From Nioella ostreopsis (GTDB lineage: Bacteria > Pseudomonadota > Alphaproteobacteria > Rhodobacterales > Rhodobacteraceae), in assembly GCF_004000255.1 (NCBI RefSeq), contig NZ_RCIQ01000018.1, positions 1 to 64,000 of the forward strand: a DNA stretch of 64,000 nt. The letters are read 5' to 3'. Under the pieces are notes generated by a model. That model ran no database searches and was not told the DNA's origin. It saw nothing but the letters and a program-made list of their open reading frames with translations. The position numbers were made by a program, and so were the translations under genes. Shown one piece after another: positions 17,656-25,363 of this stretch; positions within the stretch are counted from its first letter, which is position 1, and each line of letters starts with the position of its first letter.

Positions 17656-17982
17656 ATGGTCAGCCGTTCGATACCCGCCGCCATGGCCCTTGTGGCCCTG
17701 ACTGCCTGCCAGCAACACGCGCCGGATGCGGGGACGGGCGCAATGTTCTACCGGGCAACCTGCGCAACCTGTCATGAGCCGGGCAGCAGCCCACAAGCGC
17801 CCGACCTGACGGAGCTGGCAGCGAGGAACGGCGGGCGGTTTCCGATGGCCCGCGTGACCCGGATCATCGACGGTCGTTCGGATCTGCGTGCCCATGGATC
17901 GCCCATGCCGGTCTGGGGCGCGATCCTGACAGGCCCGGAGGTTCGGGATCTTGCGGCCTATCTGGCCGCTATTCAACAATAG
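17656..17982 (+). CDS. Small lipoprotein c-type cytochrome (tandem copy 1)
   Basis: A 108-residue protein with a lipoprotein signal peptide (MVSRSIPAAMALVALTAC; the lipobox Cys is residue 18) and one haem c motif CATCH near residue 38. A single methionine in SPMPVWG near residue 86 is the likely sixth haem ligand. The domain is a short class I cytochrome c and would hang from the membrane in the periplasm, carrying electrons to or from a membrane complex. The true start is the ATG at 17656 after GGGAGG; the open frame upstream runs through the repeat. It is followed 114 bases later by a paralogue. Its redox partner is unknown; the adjacent flavin oxidase is a possibility only by position. Confidence 0.85.
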   Translation: MVSRSIPAAMALVALTACQQHAPDAGTGAMFYRATCATCHEPGSSPQAPDLTELAARNGGRFPMARVTRIIDGRSDLRAHGSPMPVWGAILTGPEVRDLAAYLAAIQQ

Positions 17983-18096
17983 GCCGGCGTGGTCGAGCTG
18001 AAGGTGCGGTTTGGGTGACGGTGAAAGATCGTTGTCGTGCAACAAGGGAATTGCCACCGTCACTTTCATCGGACCCGATATGGAGGAGGCAGGAGA

Positions 18097-18435
18097 ATGA
18101 TTGCCAGAGGAAAAACAATCCTACCCATTCTGATGAGTGTCATTGCGACCGCCGGGTGCCAGAGCCCTGCAGAAGCTCCATCCGGCCCCGAACAGGTGTA
18201 TCGCGACGCCTGTCTTCTGTGCCATGCGGGGTCCGGGCCCGGGGCTTCTGCGCCCGATTTGACCACGCTGTCCGCCGTCAATGGCGGCAGTTTTCCGATG
18301 GAGGAGGTGATTGCAATCATCGACGGGCGGCAGGATGTGCGGGCCCATGGATCGCCCATGCCGGTCTGGGGGACGCGTCATTCGGCCGAGGAGCTGCAGG
18401 CCCTCGCCGGCTATCTGGCGACGATCCAGCAATAG
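18097..18435 (+). CDS. Small lipoprotein c-type cytochrome (tandem copy 2)
   Basis: A 112-residue paralogue of the preceding cytochrome. It has a lipoprotein signal (MIARGKTILPILMSVIATAGC), the haem motif CLLCH near residue 41, and the same RAHGSPMPVWG block with the putative methionine ligand. Both proteins end in the block LA-YLA-IQQ. AGGAG stands directly upstream of ATG 18097. The tandem pair looks like a local duplication; the first copy keeps the CATCH motif and this one has CLLCH. Intergenic space between them suggests possible separate expression. Confidence 0.85.
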   Translation: MIARGKTILPILMSVIATAGCQSPAEAPSGPEQVYRDACLLCHAGSGPGASAPDLTTLSAVNGGSFPMEEVIAIIDGRQDVRAHGSPMPVWGTRHSAEELQALAGYLATIQQ

Positions 18436-18438
18436 AGA

Positions 18439-18468
18439 AACCCCGGAGGCGGGACATCCTCCGGGGTT
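18439..18468. terminator. Bidirectional terminator between cytochrome and VWA genes
   Basis: A perfect 11-bp inverted repeat (AACCCCGGAGG at 18439-18449, CCTCCGGGGTT at 18458-18468) with an 8-base loop sits between convergent genes. On the minus strand it is followed by TCTCTATT, and it also lies 4 bases after the cytochrome stop codon. Confidence 0.75.
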
Positions 18469-18528
18469 CCGGCGCGAAGAAGCGGGGGGACAGGCTGCTC
18501 GTAGGCTCCGCGCCGTGTTCGCGGGGCC

Positions 18529-20637
18529 TCAGTCGGCGTCGAGGCTTTCGGCAAGGCGCATCAGCTGCACCGCTTCGAACCGGTAGCCAAACTCATCCTC
18601 GCCGCGATTGGCATTGGCGAGCGCAATGGCATCCGCATAGGTCCAGTCGCCGAGGAAGTCCGAGCCGCGCAGCAGCTGGCCGAAGCCTGCGATGGCGGCG
18701 GCGAAGGCAGCTTCCGGGTCCGGGCTGTCGGTCATCTCGATGGGGAATTCGATCAGCTCGCTTTCTTCCGCGCCCGGTTCCTTCCAGCGCAGGCGCAGGA
18801 AGCCCAATTCGTCGGAATGGTCGGCGGCTTCGGCCTCTGGCGTGTCGCTGGCGTAGCGCAGCGGATCGGTCAGGCGGGCGGGGCTGCCGACGGGGGTGAC
18901 CTCATAGAGCGCCGTGACGGAATGGCCCGCGCCAAGCTCGCCTGCGTCCACGTCGTCATTGTTGAAATCCTCGCGCGCCAGCGCGCGGGTTTCGTAGCCG
19001 ATGAGCCGGTACTCGGCGATCACGGCGGGGTTGAATTCCACCTGGATCTTGACGTCATCGGCAATCGGGAAGAGCGCACCGGCCAGTTGGTCGACCAGCA
19101 CCCGGCGGGCCTCGCTCAGCGTGTCGATATAGGCGGCCGTGCCGTTGCCGTTCTGGGCCAGCGCCTGCATCGTGTCGTCCTGCAGGTTGCCGCGTCCGAA
19201 GCCGAGGACGGAGAGATAGGTGCCGCTGTCGCGCTGGTCGGCGATGAAGTCGGTCAGCTCATCGGGGTTGGAGATGCCGACATTGAAATCACCGTCAGTG
19301 GCCAGCAGGACGCGGCTGACCTCACCCTCCTCCGACATCTCGGAGGCCAGGCGGTAGGCCTCGCGCAGCCCGCCCGCGCCGTTGGTGGAGCCACCGGCCT
19401 GAAGACGGGTGAGCGCCGTCTCAATCGCGTCGCGGTCGCTGGCAGGCGTCGGGTCGAGCGCCACGCCCGCAGAGCCCGCATAGGTCACGATGGCGACCTC
19501 GTCCTCGGGGTCCAGCCGGTCCAGCATCAGGCGGAAGGACTGGATCAGAAGTGGCAGCTTCGACGGGTCGTTCATGGAGCCGGAGGTGTCGATCAGGAAG
19601 ACGAGGTTCAGGGCCGGGCGATCCTCGATGGCAGGCAGGTCGCCCTGCAAGCCGATGCGCACCAGCCGGGTATCGGGGTTCCACGGGGTCTCGAACACGT
19701 TCACCGTGGGGCGGAACGGGCTGATGTCGTCGGCATCGGGGGCGGCGTAATCATAGGGGAAATAGTTGATCATCTCCTCGATGCGCACGGCGTCGGGGTT
19801 GGGCATCTGGCCACGGTTGAGCGAGGACCGCAGGAGCGACCAGGAGGCCGTGTCGACGTCGATCGAGAAGGTCGAGACCGGGTCATCGGCCACGACGCGC
19901 AGCGGGTTGTCGTCGTCGTTGGCGTATTCCTCGGTATCGGCCGGAGGCGGGGCAACGATATCGGGCGAGGCGACAATGCCACCGACATACCCCGGCGTTG
20001 CGCCGCGTGAATTCAGAACGGCGCTGTTGCCATAGCCCTGCTGCTGGACGGCCCCGCCCGCTGCATTACCGCTGGAATGCAAGGAGAAGAGCCCGTCGGT
20101 CGGGGCGGGTGACGGCGGGGCCATGGGCTCGGCCAGGATCACCGGTGCGATTTCGACCCGCTCGGCATCCCGCAGGACGACGGGTGTGTCCTCTTCCGGT
20201 GCGTCTTCTTCCGCGGTCTCGCTCACGGCGAGATCCCCGTCCTGGGTGGCCCCGGTGTCCTGTGCCTGTTCGCGGTCCACGCCCAGAACAACCTCCGGCT
20301 CCACGATCACGGGGCCGCTGTCTGCGGGCGGGCGCAGCAGGTTCTGCCCCTGCGGGCTGAGAAACAGGAAGCCAACGGCAACGATGGCGGTGGTGGCGGT
20401 CAATCCGCCAAGGGCAGTGCGGGAAATCAGCATGTCAAAAGCTCCTTTGAAAAAGCCCCCCGTTTGGGGACGATCAGAGCTTTGACGGGCCTCGGTCCGC
20501 GATCCTTGGGCCGTTTGGAAATTTTTTTTCGCCAGGGCCAGATTTTCGGCCCGGCGTGCGGGATCGGCGGCCGGGGTGGCCGCTGTCATGGCCGACCTCA
20601 GGTCGTCCAGATCGAAGTCATCCTTGCGGGGGGTCAT
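18529..20637 (-). CDS. Membrane-anchored von Willebrand factor type A protein, YfbK-like
   Basis: A 702-residue protein. The first about 70 residues are charged and cytoplasmic, followed by one hydrophobic segment (LGGLTATTAIVAVGFLFL), a low-complexity acidic/proline linker to about residue 240, a YfbK-type N-domain (FSIDVDTASWSLLRSSLNRGQMP), a VWA domain with an intact MIDAS motif (LVFLIDTSGSMN) and a C-terminal DUF3520-type region (GYETRALAREDFNNDDVDAGELGAGHSVTALYEV). It starts at 20637, overlapping the sigma-factor stop by four bases, so the two are translated together. The small cytoplasmic N-terminal part plus one membrane helix is the layout of an anti-sigma factor, which suggests it could restrain the sigma factor; that is inference. 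Confidence 0.85.
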   Translation of the reverse strand: MTPRKDDFDLDDLRSAMTAATPAADPARRAENLALAKKNFQTAQGSRTEARQSSDRPQTGGFFKGAFDMLISRTALGGLTATTAIVAVGFLFLSPQGQNLLRPPADSGPVIVEPEVVLGVDREQAQDTGATQDGDLAVSETAEEDAPEEDTPVVLRDAERVEIAPVILAEPMAPPSPAPTDGLFSLHSSGNAAGGAVQQQGYGNSAVLNSRGATPGYVGGIVASPDIVAPPPADTEEYANDDDNPLRVVADDPVSTFSIDVDTASWSLLRSSLNRGQMPNPDAVRIEEMINYFPYDYAAPDADDISPFRPTVNVFETPWNPDTRLVRIGLQGDLPAIEDRPALNLVFLIDTSGSMNDPSKLPLLIQSFRLMLDRLDPEDEVAIVTYAGSAGVALDPTPASDRDAIETALTRLQAGGSTNGAGGLREAYRLASEMSEEGEVSRVLLATDGDFNVGISNPDELTDFIADQRDSGTYLSVLGFGRGNLQDDTMQALAQNGNGTAAYIDTLSEARRVLVDQLAGALFPIADDVKIQVEFNPAVIAEYRLIGYETRALAREDFNNDDVDAGELGAGHSVTALYEVTPVGSPARLTDPLRYASDTPEAEAADHSDELGFLRLRWKEPGAEESELIEFPIEMTDSPDPEAAFAAAIAGFGQLLRGSDFLGDWTYADAIALANANRGEDEFGYRFEAVQLMRLAESLDAD

Positions 20638-21176
20638 GTCGACTCCTCCTCGTTTCGAATTCGGGCGAGCGCCTTCTTGGCCTCGGATATGCGCCAGCTG
20701 ATCGTGCCTTCGGAGACACCCAGGATCTCGGCCACCTCGGCATGGGTCAGGTCGTCGAGCACCAGCGCCAGCGTGTCGCGCAACGTGTCCGAGAGCTGCG
20801 CCATGGCGCGGTAGAGCCACGCCACCTGTTCGCTCTCTTCAGCGGCAGCCTTGCGGCGGTTCACTTCCCAATCGCCCCAGCCTTGGGCGGCGCGGGCATG
20901 GGCGGCAGCGCGGCGGCGGCGGTCGGTCGCGGCGTTGACGGCCACCCGGTAGAGCCATGTCGTCACCTGCGCCTGCCCCCGGTAGCTGGCGAGCTTTCCG
21001 GGCAGCACGGCGCAGATATCCTGCGTCAGATCCTCGGCCTCGGCCCGCGATCCAGTCAGTCTGAAGCAGAGCGCGAACAGCCGGTCATAGTTGCGCGACA
21101 GCAGCGCTTCGAACGCTGCTTCGTCGCCACCGGCGGCCGCAAGGGCCAGATCCTGATCCGTTACACTCATGCGCAT
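20634..21176 (-). CDS. ECF-type RNA polymerase sigma factor
   Basis: A 180-residue sigma-70 family ECF factor. Region 2 is visible at residues about 20-90 (FEALLSRNYDRLFALCFRLTGSRAEAEDLTQDI then VTTWLYRVAVNAATDRRR) and region 4 at 120-175 (LTHAEVAEILGVSEGTISWRISEAKKAL). The ATG at 21176 is preceded by AAGGA at a five-base spacing; longer readings extend into the promoter. No separate anti-sigma gene follows; instead the coupled downstream gene encodes a one-helix VWA membrane protein. Confidence 0.88.
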   Translation of the reverse strand: MRMSVTDQDLALAAAGGDEAAFEALLSRNYDRLFALCFRLTGSRAEAEDLTQDICAVLPGKLASYRGQAQVTTWLYRVAVNAATDRRRRAAAHARAAQGWGDWEVNRRKAAAEESEQVAWLYRAMAQLSDTLRDTLALVLDDLTHAEVAEILGVSEGTISWRISEAKKALARIRNEEEST

Positions 21177-21392
21177 GTCTTTCCTTGGACGCAGCCTAAG
21201 CCGCGTTCCTTGGGAGGAAAGTGAAATTTTCTTTTGAGCAGGCGCGCGCTTTTTCAGCACTGCCTTTCGAGGCCCGAAAACCGCGATTTCAAGAAATCGA
21301 AATGAACGTCCTAAAATACTAATTTCATTGACGAAAACCGGATTCACCCGCATTCAGAGAGGGTAATTCAGCTTTGTGCAGGAGCGCAGCAC

Positions 21393-22661
21393 ATGGGGAT
21401 TTCCTATATCAAGCAGGCCGCCGCGCCCGATCTTCAGGACAACCGGGACCTGTCCGATCAGGTCGCCCTGATGCTGCGGGTGATCGAGACCGAAGGCGAA
21501 CCCGCAGTCCGCCGCATGGCAGCGCAATTCGACAAGTGGGAGGGCGATATCCTGCTATCGGACGAAGACCGCGCCCGCGCCATCGCCCGCGTGCCCGACG
21601 CGGTCAAAGAGGACATCCGCTATGCCCATGACAATATCCGCCGCTTTGCAGAAGCACAGCGCGCCTCGGTCACGGATTGCGAGATCGAACTGGCGCCGGG
21701 GCTGGTGGCGGGGCAGAAGCTGATCCCGGTCTCGGCGGCGGGATGCTACGTACCGGGCGGGCGCTATGCGCATGTGGCATCGGCCCTGATGACGATCACT
21801 ACGGCGAAGGTCGCGGGCGTGCCGCATATCACCGCGACCTCACCGGCCAAGCCCGGTCAGGGCATCCCCGATGCCATTGTCTTCACCATGGACCTCGCGG
21901 GCGCCGACGCAATCCTGGCGCTTGGCGGGGTACAGGCGGTGGCGGCCATGGCGCATGGACATTTCGGCCTGCCGGGGGCGGATATTCTGGTGGGGCCGGG
22001 CAATCAGTATGTGGCCGAGGCGAAGAGGCAGCTTTTCGGCCCCATCGGCATCGACATGGTGGCGGGGCCGACCGACAGCATGGTCATCGCCGATACCAAG
22101 GCCAATCCCGAGACCGTGGCCTGGGATCTGGTTGGTCAGGCAGAGCATGGCTATAACTCACCCGTGTGGCTGGTGACGAATGACGCGACGCTGGCGCAGA
22201 GCGTGCTGGCGATGGTGCCGGGCCTGATCGAGACGCTGCCCGAGCCCAATGCGGAAAACGCAAGGCAGGCCTGGGCGCGCCATGGCGAGATCATCCTGTG
22301 CGACAGTTTCGAGGAGATGGCGCGGGTGGCCGACGACTATGCGCCCGAGCATCTGCATGTGCAGGCCGAGGGGCTGGATTGGTGGCTCAATCGGCTGCGG
22401 GTCTATGGCTCGCTGTTTCTGGGGGCAGAAACCACCGTGGCCTTTGGCGACAAATGCGCAGGGCCAAATCACGTGCTGCCCACATCGGGCGCAGCACGGT
22501 ACACGGGCGGGCTGTCCGTCCACAAGTTCCTGAAAACCGTGACCTGGCAGCGGGCCACCGAGGAAGGCGCAAGGCCGGTCGCGGAAGCGGCGGCGCGGAT
22601 TTCCAGGCTGGAAGGCATGGAAGGCCATGCGCGGACGGCGGATATTCGGCTCAGGGGGTAG
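21393..22661 (+). CDS. HisD-family dehydrogenase resembling sulfopropanediol 3-dehydrogenase (HpsN)
   Basis: A 422-residue histidinol-dehydrogenase-fold protein. The zinc-site region QAEHGYNSPVWLVT and the catalytic segment YAPEHLHVQAEGLDWWLNRLRVYGSLFLG are present. The motifs HDNIRRFAEAQ, NHVLPTSGAARYTGGLSVHK and RLEGMEGHARTAD fit the HpsN subgroup known from Ruegeria, which oxidises 2,3-dihydroxypropane-1-sulfonate to sulfolactate with NAD, better than true HisD of histidine biosynthesis. It stands alone without hpsO or hpsP neighbours or histidine genes, so its substrate is uncertain. AGGAG lies upstream of the start, and the gene is divergent from the ECF sigma gene. Confidence 0.8.
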   Translation: MGISYIKQAAAPDLQDNRDLSDQVALMLRVIETEGEPAVRRMAAQFDKWEGDILLSDEDRARAIARVPDAVKEDIRYAHDNIRRFAEAQRASVTDCEIELAPGLVAGQKLIPVSAAGCYVPGGRYAHVASALMTITTAKVAGVPHITATSPAKPGQGIPDAIVFTMDLAGADAILALGGVQAVAAMAHGHFGLPGADILVGPGNQYVAEAKRQLFGPIGIDMVAGPTDSMVIADTKANPETVAWDLVGQAEHGYNSPVWLVTNDATLAQSVLAMVPGLIETLPEPNAENARQAWARHGEIILCDSFEEMARVADDYAPEHLHVQAEGLDWWLNRLRVYGSLFLGAETTVAFGDKCAGPNHVLPTSGAARYTGGLSVHKFLKTVTWQRATEEGARPVAEAAARISRLEGMEGHARTADIRLRG

Positions 22662-22668
22662 TTGGGAA

Positions 22669-22687
22669 GGTGGGCACACTGCCCACC
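22669..22687. terminator. GGTGGGCA/TGCCCACC hairpin between convergent genes
   Basis: An 8-bp inverted repeat with a 3-base loop lies 7 bases after the HisD-family stop and 8 bases before the end of chrR, so it can terminate both. The GGTGGGC...GCCCACCCTAC sequence resembles a palindromic repeat seen in intergenic DNA of many bacteria. Confidence 0.6.
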
Positions 22688-22695
22688 CTACGATC

Positions 22696-23334
22696 TCAGA
22701 TCCGGAACAGGGGCTGCAACAGGCGCGGCATCAGCGTGCGGAACCGCAGGGGCGCGTCCGTTGCGGCCAGGCAGATGCAGGGCAGGCCCTCGCCCGCGAC
22801 GGGTGTGTGTTCCAGCTCTTCGTCCGCGACCTCCAGATCGCCGACGCCAAACGTGCCGGTTTCATCGGCGAAGCTGCCTTGCAGGACCAGGGTCATCTCG
22901 ATCCCGTTATGGCCATGATCGGGCACCGCGCGGCCCGGCGGGATATGCAGCAAGCGCAGGCTGCCGTCCGGTCCGTCCATGAGGATCGACTGGCGCACGC
23001 CCATGCCGAGGCTCTTCCAACGCGGTTCGCGGTTTTTCAAAGCCGCCATCACCGGACCGGGATAGATGCCCTTGCGCTTGGGCGCGGGGCGATCTTCGGG
23101 CGCGGGCCCGTCCAGCAGCGCCAGCACATCCGATTTCAGAGCGTCGGACAGATCGGCCCCGTCCCCCGCTTCCAGCACCGCACCGCCCGCAATCTCATGG
23201 GCCTGCATCCCGGCCCGGCAGGCCGCGCACATCGACACATGGGTGGCCACGACGGTCTCAAAAACCGGCGGCAGGGTACCGGCGGCATAGGCCGCAAGCA
23301 TCGGCTCGGGAATGTGATGGGTAATGTTACTCAT
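22696..23334 (-). CDS. chrR: Anti-sigma factor ChrR
   Basis: A 212-residue zinc-binding anti-sigma factor. The N-terminal anti-sigma domain has His residues at positions 6-7 and the HVSMCAAC motif (His32, Cys36, Cys39), the zinc ligands that hold the sigma factor. The C-terminal cupin-like domain has HIPPGRAVPDHGHNGIEMTLVLQG and EELEHTP, matching the second zinc site needed in Rhodobacter sphaeroides for release under singlet oxygen. The start overlaps the rpoE stop by four bases (ATGA). It keeps the partner sigma factor inactive in the cytoplasm until photooxidative stress. Confidence 0.92.
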   Translation of the reverse strand: MSNITHHIPEPMLAAYAAGTLPPVFETVVATHVSMCAACRAGMQAHEIAGGAVLEAGDGADLSDALKSDVLALLDGPAPEDRPAPKRKGIYPGPVMAALKNREPRWKSLGMGVRQSILMDGPDGSLRLLHIPPGRAVPDHGHNGIEMTLVLQGSFADETGTFGVGDLEVADEELEHTPVAGEGLPCICLAATDAPLRFRTLMPRLLQPLFRI

Positions 23335-23960
23335 GGCTCTCGCAGCTCTTTCAACTCGTGCCGCAACCGTTCCAACCCAAGCCGGATGCGGGATTTGATG
23401 GTGCCAAGTGGCAACCCTGTCTGTTCGCGGATTTCCTGATGTGTGAGATCGCCCAGATAGGCTTTCTCGATCATCGCGCGCTGATCTGGTTTTAGGCGGC
23501 CGAGCGCCTGTTTCAACTTTCCGGCTTCCTGTTCCATCGCCAGCACCTGCCCGGCATCCGGCTCGTGCTCGTCTTCGTGCTTCAACTCCTCGGGCATCGC
23601 GCGGCCCGTGCGGCGGATCGTGTCGATCTGGCGGTTGCGGGTGATCTGGTAGATCCAGCCCGAGACCTGCGCCCGTTCCGGATCGAACTGCGCGGCTTTG
23701 TGCCAGACCGTCAGCATCACATCCTGCACAATCTCTTCCGCCAGGGCCGCATCCATGCCGCCCCGCATGACGAACCCTTTCAGGCGCGGACCGTAGAAAT
23801 CGAACAGCCGCGCAAAGGCAGCCTTGTCGCGCGCATCGCGAACGGCCAGCATCCAAACGGTCTGGTCCGAAATCTCCTGCCCGTCGGTCACGGTTCGCTT
23901 TTCCCTTTTCACAAAACGGACCGGGCGCTGTGTCCGCGCCGCTGCCTCGTCCCGTGTCAT
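23331..23960 (-). CDS. rpoE: ECF sigma factor RpoE (ChrR partner, group ECF11)
   Basis: A sigma factor of about 209 residues with region 2 (ARLFDFYGPRLKGFVMRGGMDAALAEEIVQDVMLTVWHKAAQFDP...WIYQITRNRQIDTIRR) and region 4 (GDLTHQEIREQTGLPLGTIKSRIRLGLERLRHEL). In R. sphaeroides this factor directs the singlet-oxygen response. The start is uncertain: ATG codons occur at 23978, 23972 and 23960 and a GTG at 23891. The candidate RpoE-type -10 element at 23983-23988 would put the transcript start near 23976, so 23960 or the GTG fits best. Downstream chrR overlaps by four bases. Confidence 0.9.
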   Translation of the reverse strand: MTRDEAAARTQRPVRFVKREKRTVTDGQEISDQTVWMLAVRDARDKAAFARLFDFYGPRLKGFVMRGGMDAALAEEIVQDVMLTVWHKAAQFDPERAQVSGWIYQITRNRQIDTIRRTGRAMPEELKHEDEHEPDAGQVLAMEQEAGKLKQALGRLKPDQRAMIEKAYLGDLTHQEIREQTGLPLGTIKSRIRLGLERLRHELKELREP

Positions 23961-23982
23961 GTCCACCGTCATCAACATACGA

Positions 23983-24012
23983 CTTCTACGCGGGGGCGCA
24001 AATTCTGGATCA
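23983..24012 (-). promoter_or_regulatory. RpoE-type autoregulatory promoter of rpoE-chrR
   Basis: On the minus strand TGATCC (complement at 24007-24012) is followed by 18 bases and TAGAAG (complement at 23983-23988). TGATCC with an 18-19 base spacer is the known -35 element of the R. sphaeroides RpoE promoter class, and rpoE-chrR autoregulation is established there. Confidence 0.7.
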
Positions 24013-24016
24013 TTAT

Positions 24017-24046
24017 TGATCCGATGTTTTTGCGGGCACGTATCCA
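24017..24046 (+). promoter_or_regulatory. RpoE-type promoter of the plus-strand lipid operon
   Basis: TGATCC at 24017-24022, an 18-base spacer and TATCCA at 24041-24046 face the FAD oxidoreductase gene, whose ATG lies 28 bases further. The two TGATCC boxes are back to back, separated by only four bases, so RpoE would fire both operons from one site. The -10 match is weaker than on the minus strand. Confidence 0.6.
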
Positions 24047-24073
24047 AGGCAATCGACCTCAGCGGAGACTTCC

Positions 24074-25363
24074 ATGTCCTTTGACGCCCCCTTTCGCCCC
24101 GCCCGCCGCATTGCCATCATCGGTGGCGGCATCTCGGGGCTTGCCGCTGCATGGCTGCTGTCGCGCACCGACGCGGTGACACTTTATGAAGCCGAGCCGC
24201 GCCTTGGGGGTCATGCCCGCACCGTGATGGCGGGAAAGACCGGGGATCAGCCGGTCGATACCGGGTTCATCGTCTTCAACTACGCAAATTATCCGCACAT
24301 GACCCGGATGTTCCAGGATCTGGATGTGCCGGTCGTGAAAAGCGACATGAGCTTCGGGGCCACGGTGGATAATGGCCGCATCGAATACGGGCTCAAGGAT
24401 CTCGACGCGCTTCTGGCGCAGAGGTCGAACCTCGCCCGCCCCGGTTTCCTGCGGATGCTGCGCGATATCCTGCGCTTCAATGCGCGGGCCGAGGAACTGG
24501 CCAAGGACGACAGCGCCACGATCGCCGACCTGATGCGCGACCTGAAACTGGGCCGCTGGTTCCGCGACTATTATCTTGTGCCGCTCTCCGGCGCGATCTG
24601 GTCCACCCCGCCCGAACAGATCCTGTCCTTTCCGGCCAAGGCGCTGGTTCAGTTCTTCCGCAACCATGCGCTGATGTCGACCCATGGCCAGCACCAGTGG
24701 TGGACGGTCGATGGCGGCAGCCGCGAATATGTCAGCCGGTTGGAGGCATATTTGCGTGAGACCGGAACCGATCTGCGCATCGGCCAGCCGGTGAAATCCG
24801 TACGCCGGACGGGTGGCGCGGCCACGATCGTGACCGAAGGCGCGGCCGAGGTCTTCGACCACGTCATCTTTGCCTGCCATTCCGATCAGGCCCTGCGGCT
24901 TCTGGACCGGCCCACCAAGGACGAGGCGCAGGCGCTGTCTGCGATCCGTTTTCAGGATAACGAGGTCTGGCTGCACCGCGATCCGGCCCAGATGCCCAAG
25001 CGGCGCAAGGTCTGGTCGTCCTGGGTCTATCAGGCCGAAAAAACCGCCGACAGCACCCGTATCGGCGTCAGCTATTGGATGAACCGGCTGCAGAACATCC
25101 CCGAGGATGACCCGCATTTCATCACGCTCAACCCCGCCCGCCCGATCCGCGAGGATCTGGTCTATGATCAGAACACCTTTGCCCATCCGGTCTTCGACCT
25201 CGCCGCGCTGCGCGCGCAGGGGCAGCTGCGCGAGATGCAGGGTCACAACAACACGTGGTTCGCCGGGGCCTATACCCGCCACGGCTTCCATGAGGACGGG
25301 TTCGCCAGCGCCGTGCGCATTGCGCGTGCGTTGCAGGACCAGCAGCAGGTCATCGCGGCATGA
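24074..25363 (+). CDS. FAD/NAD(P)-binding oxidoreductase of the RpoE-linked lipid operon
   Basis: A 429-residue flavoprotein of the amine-oxidase/phytoene-desaturase-like group. The N-terminal dinucleotide fold is IAIIGGGISGLAAAWLLSRTDAVTLYEAEPRLGGHARTV, with GFIVFNYANYPHMTRMF following, and the C-terminal FAD motif is WFAGAYTRHGFHEDGFASAVRIARAL. Homologues stand directly before DUF1365 and cyclopropane-synthase-family genes in many proteobacteria; in R. sphaeroides the equivalent operon beside rpoE is RpoE-dependent and related proteins take part in unsaturated and furan fatty acid formation. A desaturase- or oxidase-like role on membrane acyl chains is therefore likely but not proven here. 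Confidence 0.85.
   Translation: MSFDAPFRPARRIAIIGGGISGLAAAWLLSRTDAVTLYEAEPRLGGHARTVMAGKTGDQPVDTGFIVFNYANYPHMTRMFQDLDVPVVKSDMSFGATVDNGRIEYGLKDLDALLAQRSNLARPGFLRMLRDILRFNARAEELAKDDSATIADLMRDLKLGRWFRDYYLVPLSGAIWSTPPEQILSFPAKALVQFFRNHALMSTHGQHQWWTVDGGSREYVSRLEAYLRETGTDLRIGQPVKSVRRTGGAATIVTEGAAEVFDHVIFACHSDQALRLLDRPTKDEAQALSAIRFQDNEVWLHRDPAQMPKRRKVWSSWVYQAEKTADSTRIGVSYWMNRLQNIPEDDPHFITLNPARPIREDLVYDQNTFAHPVFDLAALRAQGQLREMQGHNNTWFAGAYTRHGFHEDGFASAVRIARALQDQQQVIAA

Noticed and set aside
21393-22661. Histidine-biosynthesis hisD
   Set aside because: The subgroup motifs resemble HpsN and no other his gene is near, so a histidine-pathway role is less likely.
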